The notes under the pieces: generated by a model
What the model was told of the DNA's origin: nothing
Databases searched by the model: none
Seen by the model: the letters and a program-made list of their open reading frames with translations, nothing else
Translations under genes and position numbers: made by a program
Assembly: GCA_016290255.1 (NCBI GenBank)
Contig: JAEETG010000109.1
Coordinates: 1 to 10,685 of the forward strand
Length of the DNA stretch: 10,685 bases
Source: Clostridia bacterium
GTDB taxonomy: Bacteria > Bacillota > Clostridia > Christensenellales > UBA1242
Direction of reading: 5' to 3'
Shown here: in pieces, positions 1 to 6,635 of the stretch
Position numbering within the stretch: the stretch's first letter is position 1
How the letters are laid out: every line of letters begins with the position of its first letter

Positions 1-53
1 TTTTTGTTATACCCTTATTATTTGTCATAAAGTTTTGAAATTACTTTTTATTT

Positions 54-782
54 TTATATATTTTTTAAACTTTTTATAATAATATCAAACTTTCCAGTAA
101 AATTGGCATTTAGAAGCACCAAAATCTCGTCTAAATGGTGGCTATGTGCCTTTATTGATGAAAGATTTAAGTAATCTGTGTTTGAAACAAGTTTCATAAT
201 ATTGAAAGCACCAAGAGAAACTGCCATGCATTCATCAGTTTTGCAAAGCTTGCAAACAAAAGCTCCTGTTTCAATGTTCATAAATATATTATTGTTAAAT
301 TTAGCCCCACAGCTTTTGCATCTGTCCATTATAAGTTCATATCCACAAATTCTAAAAACTTCCAGCATATATTTTGTTAAAACCATTTTTGGGCTAGTGG
401 AGGAAAACACAAGTGTTTGAAGGGCCTTTAAGGTGTTTAAAAAAACTAAATAGCAGTTTTCACCCTCTTTTGTGATTTTGTCACTTATTTCAAGAAGAGA
501 TGAACCAATGCTTAGTTTTTCAAAGTCTTTTGCAACGTCAAAAAAACTTTCAATTTCGGTTGCCGTTTTAACGGTTTTGTTGTTTCCATATTGAACCAAG
601 CAAAATTCAGCAAAACAAAAAAGCTGCCCAGCAAATTTTAGCTTTGCTTGAGGCTTGTTTGCCCCTCTCAAACTTGCACTAATTTTTCCGTGCTCAGGAG
701 TTAGAAGGGTGAGTATTTTGTCGTTGTCTTTGTAGTTAACGCTTTTTATTACTATTGCTTTTGTTATTATTTCTTGATTCAT
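54..782 (-). CDS. recO: DNA repair protein RecO
   Basis: RecO acts in the RecFOR recombination-mediator pathway. It binds single-stranded DNA and, with RecR, helps load RecA at gaps. The 242-residue length is normal for the family. The N-terminal region (about 1-80) fits the family's OB fold, with the opening ITKAIVIKSVNYKDNDKILTLLT typical of RecO, including the HGKISASLRGANKP stretch. A four-cysteine zinc site follows in the C-terminal half: C155-x2-C158 and C177-x2-C180. The ATG at 782 is 17 bases after the era stop codon, with only a weak GGA upstream, so translation may partly depend on coupling to era. Placement after era is the usual Firmicute order. No terminator is visible in the 53 bases after the stop, so the transcript may run on past the window edge. 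Family identity is secure from the motifs and the neighbours. Confidence 0.95.
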   Translation of the reverse strand: MNQEIITKAIVIKSVNYKDNDKILTLLTPEHGKISASLRGANKPQAKLKFAGQLFCFAEFCLVQYGNNKTVKTATEIESFFDVAKDFEKLSIGSSLLEISDKITKEGENCYLVFLNTLKALQTLVFSSTSPKMVLTKYMLEVFRICGYELIMDRCKSCGAKFNNNIFMNIETGAFVCKLCKTDECMAVSLGAFNIMKLVSNTDYLNLSSIKAHSHHLDEILVLLNANFTGKFDIIIKSLKNI

Positions 783-799
783 TTTCGTTTTCCATTTAT

Positions 800-1693
800 T
801 TATAATTCATCAATAGAGTAACCAATGTTTCCAAGGATTCCTTCACGGTTGCGCCAATCTTCTTTAACTTTCACCCAAAGGCTTAAGTTAATTTTTTTGC
901 CCAAGAATTTTTCTATTGCAAGCCTAGAACTTTTTCCAATTTCTTTAAGCATTTGCCCCTTTGCTCCAACAATAATGTTTTTGTGGTTTTCCTTTTCACA
1001 AAAAATTGTGGCTGATATTTGCATGTAGTTATCATAATCCTGCATCTCATCAACAATAACTCCAACGCCATGAGGAACTTCATCAGAAAGCATCCAGAGC
1101 ATTTTTTCTCTAATGGCTTCAGCAACCATAAATCCAAAAGGCTTGTCTGTTATTTCATCTTTAGAAAAATATTCAATATTGTCGGTCATATATTTTTTGA
1201 TATTTTCTTTAAGTGGCTCCAAGTTTTTGCTGTTTAGTGCTGAAATGCAGAAAACATCTTTAAGTTTTTTAATTTCGTTTAATTTTGTTAGTTCTGGAAA
1301 AAGTTTTTCATAATTTGTTAGGTCAACTTTGCTAACAACAGCAAAAACAGGGTAGTCGTTATTGCAATATTCTTCCAAAAGTTTTAACTCATTTTTGTTG
1401 AAAGGCTTGCTTCCGTCCATAACATAAAGAAGTAGGTTGATGTCCTGAGTTGCGCTTTCAACGCTTTTTTGCATATATTTATCAAGGACTGTTGGTCCTT
1501 TGTGAATGCCAGGAGTGTCCACAAAAACAACTTGTGTGTTTTCGCTGTTCCAAACTCCCAATATTTTGTTTCTTGTTGTTTGTGGTTTTGGTGAAACAAT
1601 TGAAACCTTTTTGCCAATAATGGCGTTAATAAGAGTTGATTTCCCCACATTTGGTTTACCAATAACAGCAACAAATCCTGAATGAAAATCCAT
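800..1693 (-). CDS. era: GTPase Era, 30S ribosome assembly factor
   Basis: Era is an essential-type GTPase that binds the 3' end of 16S rRNA and assists 30S subunit maturation. The 297 residues cover the full family length. The GTPase domain shows G1 G-K-P-N-V-G-K-S-T (12-20), the conserved PQTTRNKILG G2 region (37-46), G3 DTPG (59-62), G4 as S-K-V-D (121-124) and G5 SAL (151-153). The C-terminal KH RNA-binding domain carries G-A-K-G (243-246) inside the typical GxxGxxLKxIG pattern. G4 is usually NKxD; serine at its first position is a small deviation that should not abolish guanine binding. The ATG at 1693 is preceded by GGAG that begins right after the ybeY stop codon, so the two genes are tightly spaced (10 bases) and probably cotranscribed. 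Confidence 0.98.
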   Translation of the reverse strand: MDFHSGFVAVIGKPNVGKSTLINAIIGKKVSIVSPKPQTTRNKILGVWNSENTQVVFVDTPGIHKGPTVLDKYMQKSVESATQDINLLLYVMDGSKPFNKNELKLLEEYCNNDYPVFAVVSKVDLTNYEKLFPELTKLNEIKKLKDVFCISALNSKNLEPLKENIKKYMTDNIEYFSKDEITDKPFGFMVAEAIREKMLWMLSDEVPHGVGVIVDEMQDYDNYMQISATIFCEKENHKNIIVGAKGQMLKEIGKSSRLAIEKFLGKKINLSLWVKVKEDWRNREGILGNIGYSIDEL

Positions 1694-1703
1694 ATTTTTC
1701 TCC

Positions 1704-2204
1704 TTAGTTTATTTTTTCCTTGTTGAGATAATTTATCATCTCTTCTTCATATTTTTTCATAATGGCGGTTTCTTCTTCTTCATGGTGGTCGCAACCCAAA
1801 ATGTGAAGCATTCCATGAACAAAGAGTTCGCAAGCTTCTCTAAAAGGTGAGTTCTCAAAATCTTTTGCCTGATTTTTTGCAACTTGTTCACAAATGAAAA
1901 TTTCTCCCAAATAGATTGTTTTTGTGGAATTATCAAAGTCGAATGGGAAGTTCTTTTTTGTGAGGGGGAGATTATCTTTGTTGTCAACAAGCCTAAAACT
2001 TATCACATCGGTTTCCTTATCTTTGTTTCGATATTCTTTGTTTATTTCTTTAATTTCTTTTTCATCAACATAAAAAACAGTTAAACCAATTTGAGCATTT
2101 TTTTGCCCAAAAACTTTTAACACTTGTCTCCCAATTTTTGTGAGAAGTTTTTCATCTGCAAAATTGCAGTTTGTTTTGTTTTGTAATTCTAATTTTAATT
2201 TCAA
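1704..2204 (-). CDS. ybeY: Endoribonuclease YbeY, rRNA maturation factor (TTG start)
   Basis: YbeY is a zinc-dependent endoribonuclease involved in 16S rRNA 3'-end maturation and ribosome quality control. The diagnostic zinc motif HGMLHILGCDH is at residues 130-140, with metal-binding His130, His134 and His140. The conserved upstream segment INKEYRNKDKETDVISF is at about 54-70. Length (166 residues) is normal. The start must be TTG at 2204: no in-frame ATG lies in the first hundred or so codons, and the family-typical N-terminus (KLKLELQNKTN) follows the TTG directly. The TTG overlaps the yqfD stop codon (TTGA), with an AAAGGA site about ten bases upstream inside yqfD. This suggests translational coupling to yqfD. 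phoH, which usually precedes ybeY in Firmicutes, is absent. Confidence 0.95.
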   Translation of the reverse strand: MKLKLELQNKTNCNFADEKLLTKIGRQVLKVFGQKNAQIGLTVFYVDEKEIKEINKEYRNKDKETDVISFRLVDNKDNLPLTKKNFPFDFDNSTKTIYLGEIFICEQVAKNQAKDFENSPFREACELFVHGMLHILGCDHHEEEETAIMKKYEEEMINYLNKEKIN

Positions 2205-3304
2205 CTTATTTGTTCCTTTATCTTGATATAGTGTGTGACAAAATATATGTTTGACACAAAATTTATTTCAGTTTTTTCTTCCAAAATTCTTTCATCGCCG
2301 TCAATTTGTTCCCAGCAAAGCATTCTTGCCTCTGAAATCACTTTTTCTTTGTTTTCATCAAAGTTTTGTGTTGTTTCAATTGCAGAAAGTTCAAACTCTG
2401 TTGTGTAAACAATTTTGATTGGCAAAACTTTGTTTGTGAGATAGGTGGTTCTTGTTTCGATTTCACTTTTTTCAAAAGAACAAGAATTGTTTGTTTCAAA
2501 CAAAACACTGTTTTGAAACATCACTTTATGGTTTGTGCAAAAATTATTTGTTCTTGCCCAAAGTATTGTGTTTAGTGGATACTGAACTGTTGCACTTTTC
2601 CACACATAAGCAAAAACTTGTCCTCTTGCTTTTTCTTGCGTTCCATCTTCTTTTTGAACAGACGAAACAAGAACTTGCCCCTTTTTAACATAGTCGCCCA
2701 GTTTCACCATTGGTGTTCCACTGGTTGCAATTATGCTTGCAATCATTCCGTCATTTTTGGCAATAATGTTTTCGTTTTCACAAAACTCCAAAATGGGCGG
2801 GGTTCTTTTTGTGTAGGAAATAAACAGGGTGGTTCCCTTTATTGAAGAACTAACCAAACTTATATTATTTGAACCTTCATAGATTGCCTTTTTGATTTTT
2901 GCAAAACTTAGGTTATGCTTTAGGGTTCCTTTTTTAATCCCACAGTTTTTTAGCGAAGAGAAAATTTCTTGTTTCAAACTTTCATCTCCAACAAGTTTTA
3001 TGTTCCAAATAAAAAAAGTTGCAAAAACATTTAGAAGAAAACCAAAAATAATTCCAACAATAATTGATATATTTCTTAGTGGCTTCAAAAACTGTTTTTG
3101 TTGAGAATCTTTTTGACTTATAATAGTATAGCATTTATCATTTAAAATTGCAATAATTTTTGGCTTATGTTTGGCCTTAACTGTTAGTTCCAGTTCGCAA
3201 GAACTTAATTTTTTAATATTATTTAACTTTAGGTTTGTTTTTTTTAATTCATCCAATAGGTTTGGGAAATTTGCACCTTTTATTGTTATTGTTGTTTTGT
3301 GCAT
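2201..3304 (-). CDS. yqfD: Sporulation protein YqfD
   Basis: YqfD is a membrane protein family restricted to spore-forming Firmicutes and needed for sporulation; its biochemical role is not established. The 367 residues include a cytoplasmic-looking N-terminal region (1-77), one hydrophobic segment (about 79-100) and a large C-terminal domain. The family hallmark is seen at about 180-213: I-I-A-K-N-D-G-M-I then SGTPMVKLGDYVKKGQVLV, a biotinyl/lipoyl-like hammerhead pattern, followed by a G-Q-V-x-A-Y-V-W segment (228-235). The ATG at 3304 lies one base after the yqfC stop codon. A GGA is present but about 14 bases upstream, which is long, so coupling to yqfC is likely. The C-terminus overlaps the ybeY start. 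It is slightly shorter than the Bacillus protein (about 400 residues) but appears complete. Confidence 0.94.
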   Translation of the reverse strand: MHKTTITIKGANFPNLLDELKKTNLKLNNIKKLSSCELELTVKAKHKPKIIAILNDKCYTIISQKDSQQKQFLKPLRNISIIVGIIFGFLLNVFATFFIWNIKLVGDESLKQEIFSSLKNCGIKKGTLKHNLSFAKIKKAIYEGSNNISLVSSSIKGTTLFISYTKRTPPILEFCENENIIAKNDGMIASIIATSGTPMVKLGDYVKKGQVLVSSVQKEDGTQEKARGQVFAYVWKSATVQYPLNTILWARTNNFCTNHKVMFQNSVLFETNNSCSFEKSEIETRTTYLTNKVLPIKIVYTTEFELSAIETTQNFDENKEKVISEARMLCWEQIDGDERILEEKTEINFVSNIYFVTHYIKIKEQIS

Positions 3305-3305
3305 A

Positions 3306-3569
3306 TTAAACTTTTATATCCTTTGTTGAAATGGTTTCAATTTTGCCTTCAATTGTTGTGTGGCAGTTGTCCATGTCCAAAATTTTTAGGTTAGTTCCAA
3401 GAATAAAAATTTTTTCTTTTTTAATTGTTAAAACAATTTTAGTGCTGGAAAAAACTGTAACAAAACATTTGCCTTCAAAACTCAAATAGTTAAGGCCAAG
3501 TGAAATCATGTTAAAAGGTGAGGAAAGTTCTCTCATGTTGGTTGAATTAAAAAACTTATCATAAAACAT
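3306..3569 (-). CDS. yqfC: YabP/YqfC-family sporulation protein
   Basis: This 87-residue protein fits the YabP/YqfC family of small sporulation proteins found in spore formers, whose role is not known biochemically. The visible pattern is the family's run of short beta strands: a hydrophobic strand around 26-35 (LGLNYLSFEG), alternating strands VLTIKKEKIFILGTNLKIL (47-65), and the ending TTIEGKIETIS (71-81), matching the usual I-x-G-x-I-x-x-I-x-(Y/F). The position directly before yqfD, one base apart, is the conserved arrangement and is the main support, since the sequence itself is short. The ATG at 3569 has no clear Shine-Dalgarno site. The only in-frame alternative near the front, Met12, has none either, so the start is less certain than for its neighbours. 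It is the first gene of the cluster. Confidence 0.85.
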   Translation of the reverse strand: MFYDKFFNSTNMRELSSPFNMISLGLNYLSFEGKCFVTVFSSTKIVLTIKKEKIFILGTNLKILDMDNCHTTIEGKIETISTKDIKV

Positions 3570-3650
3570 ATTTTATTTTATGCATTTAAATTTTTGGTTA
3601 TGAAATAAACACAAAAACTTTGACTTGCAAAAAAGTTGTGAAAAAAACAA

Positions 3651-3679
3651 AAAAATAACGCAATTTTTGCGTTATTTTT
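3651..3679 (-). terminator. Rho-independent terminator after valS
   Basis: A perfect 13-bp inverted repeat (AAAAATAACGCAA / TTGCGTTATTTTT) with a three-base loop starts five bases after the valS stop codon. On the minus strand the stem runs into a long T-rich tract (complement of 3641-3655, broken by one G). A shorter T5 run on the plus-strand side could give weak termination the other way. It separates valS from the yqfC cluster. Confidence 0.9.
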
Positions 3680-3684
3680 GCAAT

Positions 3685-6093
3685 TTATTCAGTAATTTTT
3701 GCAAGTTCAATTTGAACTTCTTTATTTTCACTTTGTTTATATTCAATGTTCTTAACAGAACCAACTGCCATGATGTCTTTTTCTGCTTCTTTGATTATGT
3801 CATCATATCCGCAAATTGTGAGCTTTTCAATCTCGTGTTTTAGAGAAACATTTTGTTTTGACTTAAAGCCTCTAATCTCAGAAACGATTTCACAAACTAG
3901 GTCTCCAGCATCATTTTTGTCTGTTGAGAAAATAGATGAGTCAACATATTGTGATGTGTGAATTGATTTTTGGTTTTCTTCTTCAGCAAATGCGTCCATA
4001 TAAACTTCTTCGGTGATGTGAGGAAGATAAATTGAGAACAATTTTAAAAGTGCCTTCAAAACTGTTTTGGCGGCATACTGAGCGCTTTGTTTTGCTTCTT
4101 CGCCATAAATTTCTGGTTTATATAATCTGTTCTTTGCAATTTCAATATAGTTGTCACAGAAGTTCCAGAACAGTTTTTCAACTTCTTTGAGTGCAAGTCC
4201 CATTTCGTAGTCTAGCATATATTTATCAAAGTTTTCTTTTGTGGCTTTAAGTTTTCCCAAAATCCACTCATCCATCATTTCAAGTTTCTTTGGTTTTTCT
4301 GTTGGGGCGCCGTCTAAAAATGAGATAACAAATTTGCTTGCATTAAAAATCTTTTGAATAAGTTTTTGTGCGTTTGTTAGCTGTTCTTGAGTTAACACAG
4401 TGTCCATTCCAATTGAAATGTTGCTTGCCCAATATCTAACCGCATCGGCAGAGTTAATTTCAACAAGTTTTTGAGGAGATAATTTTTCATTTCCTTTGCT
4501 TTTTGAAATCTTGTCTCCCTTTTCGTCAACCGCATATCCAGAAATCATAATGTCTGTCCAAGGAAGTTTTCCAAAGTGTAATAAACTTTTTGCAATTGTG
4601 TAGAAGTTCCAAACTCTGATGTTGTCGTGAGCGCTTGGCCTTAGGCTCATTGGCAAAAAGTCTCCAGAAAGCCCAGTGTTAAAGCCTAAGTCCATGCAAA
4701 TTTGAGGGGTTAGTGATGATGTTTGCCAAGTGTCGAAAACATCTTTTTCTGGTTCAAACTCATTTGAACCACATTCACAAGGTGTTTTTGGTTGTGTTTC
4801 TGTTGGGTTAACAGGCAAATCTTCAATTTCGGCAAATTTTGCTTTTCCACATTTCTTGCAATACCAAACAGGGAATGGAACACCAAAGAAGTTTTGTCTT
4901 GAAATGCACCAGTCCCATTTGAGGCCGTCAACCCAATTTAGAAATCTTTTTTGCATTGTTTTTGGGTGCCAATTAACTTCCAAACCCTTTTTGTAGATTT
5001 CTTCTTTGTGAGAAAGTAGGTCAATGAACCATTGTGGCTTTGTTAAAATTTCAATTTCTTTTCCACAACGTTCATGAGTTGCAACAAGGTGAGAAATGTC
5101 TTCTTGTTTATAAAGTAGGTTTAATTCTTTCAACTTTTCAATTGTTTTTTCTCTAGCTTCTCTAATTTTTAGGCCTTCAAACTCTCCAGCAAGGGCTGTC
5201 ATTCTGCCGTTTTGGCCAATTGCCTCCAAAACAGGAAGGTTATATGCTTTTTGCCATTCCATATCTTTTTCATCACCAAAGGTGCAGCACATAACAACTC
5301 CAGTTCCTTTGTCCATGAGGGCTTCTTCGTTTGCAATAATCAAAACTTCTTTTCCAAAAATTGGACTGATTGCAGTTTTGCCAATTAGGTGTTTGTGCTT
5401 TTCATCATTTGGGTTAACAAAAACGCAAACGCAAGCAGGCAAAAGTTCGGGCCTTGTTGTTGCAACTTCAAGTTTTTCATCGCTATCTTTAATTCCAAAA
5501 TAGATGTAGTTCATTTTGCTTTCAATTTCTTTTGTTTCTATTTCAGAAGAAGCAATTGCTGTTCGGCATTCTGGGCAGAATAGAGTTGCAGACTTTCTTC
5601 TTGTGAGCTCTCCTTGTTTGCATAGTTCAATGAAAGATTGCTGACTGATTTTTTGAACTGGTTTTGATATCGTTGTGTAGTAGTTATCCAAATTGCAAGA
5701 AAAACCAAGGTTATAGAAAAGGTCTTTGTAGATTGGCAAAATGTTTTCCATTTCTTCCAAAACTTTTTGAGTGAGTTCTTCTCTTGTTGAGTTGTCTGGG
5801 TTTAGGTTGTATTTCTTTTGAACAAATCTTCCACTTGGAAGCCCGTTGTTATCAAATCCCATTGGGAAATAAACATCAAAACCACTCATTCTTTTGTGAC
5901 GAGCGATAACATCAATTTGAGTGTAACTAAAAACGTGCCCAGTGTGAAGGCTTGGCCCACTTATTGTTGGGGGTGGAGTGTCAATCATATATTTGGGGCG
6001 ATTGTCTTTTTGATATTTATATGTGTTGTTTTCTTTCCAATAATTATGCCATTTTTGTTCTGTTTCTTTAAAGTCGTATTTTTTGCTAAGCAT
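3685..6093 (-). CDS. valS: Valyl-tRNA synthetase, archaeal-type
   Basis: This class Ia synthetase charges tRNA-Val with valine and edits mischarged threonine. It shows the HIGH-box as L-H-T-G-H (49-53), the CP1 editing domain (about 145-345) with ATTRPELL at 211-218, paired cysteines C173/C176 and C412/C415 plus C439/C441 suggesting zinc sites, and the KMSKS-box as K-I-S-K-S (528-532). Several signatures match the archaeal ValRS form: PPPTISGPSLHTGHVFSYTQ, GFDNNGLPS (79-87) where typical bacterial enzymes have GMDHAGIAT, and DTWQTSSLTP (454-463). At 802 residues it ends soon after the anticodon-binding domain and lacks the C-terminal coiled-coil arm of common bacterial ValRS (about 880 residues). 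The ATG at 6093 has AAAGGA about ten bases upstream. It is transcribed alone, between its own promoter and terminator. Function is secure; lineage assignment rests on motifs only. Confidence 0.96.
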   Translation of the reverse strand: MLSKKYDFKETEQKWHNYWKENNTYKYQKDNRPKYMIDTPPPTISGPSLHTGHVFSYTQIDVIARHKRMSGFDVYFPMGFDNNGLPSGRFVQKKYNLNPDNSTREELTQKVLEEMENILPIYKDLFYNLGFSCNLDNYYTTISKPVQKISQQSFIELCKQGELTRRKSATLFCPECRTAIASSEIETKEIESKMNYIYFGIKDSDEKLEVATTRPELLPACVCVFVNPNDEKHKHLIGKTAISPIFGKEVLIIANEEALMDKGTGVVMCCTFGDEKDMEWQKAYNLPVLEAIGQNGRMTALAGEFEGLKIREAREKTIEKLKELNLLYKQEDISHLVATHERCGKEIEILTKPQWFIDLLSHKEEIYKKGLEVNWHPKTMQKRFLNWVDGLKWDWCISRQNFFGVPFPVWYCKKCGKAKFAEIEDLPVNPTETQPKTPCECGSNEFEPEKDVFDTWQTSSLTPQICMDLGFNTGLSGDFLPMSLRPSAHDNIRVWNFYTIAKSLLHFGKLPWTDIMISGYAVDEKGDKISKSKGNEKLSPQKLVEINSADAVRYWASNISIGMDTVLTQEQLTNAQKLIQKIFNASKFVISFLDGAPTEKPKKLEMMDEWILGKLKATKENFDKYMLDYEMGLALKEVEKLFWNFCDNYIEIAKNRLYKPEIYGEEAKQSAQYAAKTVLKALLKLFSIYLPHITEEVYMDAFAEEENQKSIHTSQYVDSSIFSTDKNDAGDLVCEIVSEIRGFKSKQNVSLKHEIEKLTICGYDDIIKEAEKDIMAVGSVKNIEYKQSENKEVQIELAKITE

Positions 6094-6126
6094 TTTTTGT
6101 TTATCCTTTTTTTATAATTTTATATA

Positions 6127-6155
6127 AGTTTAGCATTTTAAAAAGCAAAAGTCAA
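6127..6155 (-). promoter_or_regulatory. Sigma-A promoter of valS (extended -10)
   Basis: On the minus strand, TTGACT (6155-6150) and TAAACT (6132-6127) are separated by exactly 17 bases, and the -10 is preceded by TGC, an extended -10. The expected start of transcription is near 6120, giving a leader of about 27 bases before the valS ATG. That is too short for a T-box riboswitch, which often precedes Firmicute synthetase genes. Confidence 0.85.
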
Positions 6156-6204
6156 TAAATAAATAATTCAAAATAAAAAACAAAAGTTGTCATAAAATCA
6201 AGAA

Positions 6205-6216
6205 GTGGTATGCCAC
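6205..6216. repeat. 12-bp near-perfect palindrome upstream of the valS promoter
   Basis: GTGGTATGCCAC has four perfect outer pairs (GTGG/CCAC), one G-T pair and an A-T centre. It is the most GC-rich element in the 6156-6226 spacer, about 50 bases upstream of the valS -35 box. It could be a protein-binding site or chance; no function can be assigned. Confidence 0.3.
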
Positions 6217-6226
6217 ATAAAAACAC

Positions 6227-6261
6227 AAAAAAACAGACCCAAAAAGTGATGTTTGAGTCTG
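6227..6261 (-). terminator. Rho-independent terminator after the small orphan gene
   Basis: On the minus strand, CAGACTCAAA pairs with TTTGGGTCTG (10 bp with one G-U pair) around an eight-base loop and is followed directly by seven T residues. It starts about 20 bases after the stop codon of the 87-residue gene. It separates that gene from valS, so valS relies on its own promoter. Confidence 0.92.
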
Positions 6262-6282
6262 CTTTGAATCAAAAATTTGATA

Positions 6283-6546
6283 TTAAAAGTTCATTTCTAT
6301 ATCTGATTTATTTTTGCTTATATTTTTTGTTTTCTCTTTTTTGTTTGGCACTTGCATAAATTTGTCGAGTAATTCGTATTTTTCTTCCAACGCTTTGCGA
6401 TGGTTTTCAATCATTTTGTCCTTTTGTTCGATGTATTCCTTTTCTATTTTTTTATAATCTGGTCGCTTTAATAGATCTTCAGTATTTACTGGTTGAATTT
6501 CGAAGTCTTCACTTTCATAATTTATTGTTTTGTTATTTTTTGGCAT
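6283..6546 (-). CDS. Small charged helical protein of unknown function
   Basis: I do not recognise this 87-residue protein. It contains no Cys or Trp, no signal peptide and no membrane segment. Residues 1-24 look disordered (NNKTINYESEDFEIQPVNTED). Residues about 29-65 are rich in K, E and spaced hydrophobics (Y31, I34, Y38, M45, I46, L53, Y57, L59, L60, F63, M64) and probably form an amphipathic helix or short coiled coil. Residues 66-82 are a Lys/Asn-rich tail. Coding status is supported by AAAAGGAGAAAAAT just before the ATG at 6546, an exact consensus promoter and a strong terminator close after the stop, so it is a complete one-gene transcription unit. The expression signals suggest an abundant product. 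It could be a nucleic-acid- or protein-binding accessory factor, but that is only a guess from charge and helicity. Confidence 0.8.
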   Translation of the reverse strand: MPKNNKTINYESEDFEIQPVNTEDLLKRPDYKKIEKEYIEQKDKMIENHRKALEEKYELLDKFMQVPNKKEKTKNISKNKSDIEMNF

Positions 6547-6573
6547 ATTTTTCTCCTTTTACCTAACACTTTA

Positions 6574-6602
6574 ATTATAATCATCAATTAATAACATGTC
6601 AA
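6574..6602 (-). promoter_or_regulatory. Perfect consensus sigma-A promoter of the small orphan gene
   Basis: On the minus strand, TTGACA (6602-6597) and TATAAT (6579-6574) match the sigma-A consensus in all twelve positions with the optimal 17-base spacer. Transcription should start near 6567, about 20 bases before the ATG, leaving room only for the ribosome binding site. A 6-bp inverted repeat, TTAATT/AATTAA (6571-6576 and 6586-6591), overlaps the -10 and spacer; in such AT-rich DNA this may be chance. Confidence 0.92.
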
Positions 6603-6635
6603 GTTTTATTCCATTTCATCGCTAAATTGGCTGGT

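Noticed and set aside
1..28. Possible start of the next minus-strand gene: ATG at 28 reading M-T-N-N-K-G-I-T-K to the window edge.
   Set aside because: Nine codons only and no Shine-Dalgarno site upstream, while most genes here have one; cannot be supported.
3596..3630. Weak promoter candidates before yqfC: TTGCAA with a 17-base spacer to TATTTC, and a CATAACC that loosely resembles a sigma-E -10.
   Set aside because: The first matches only three of six -10 positions and the second has no matching -35, so neither is listed as a feature.
6603..6635. Terminator for the ABC operon after the stop codon at 6636.
   Set aside because: No stable stem with a following T tract is present; read-through into the small gene unit is possible.
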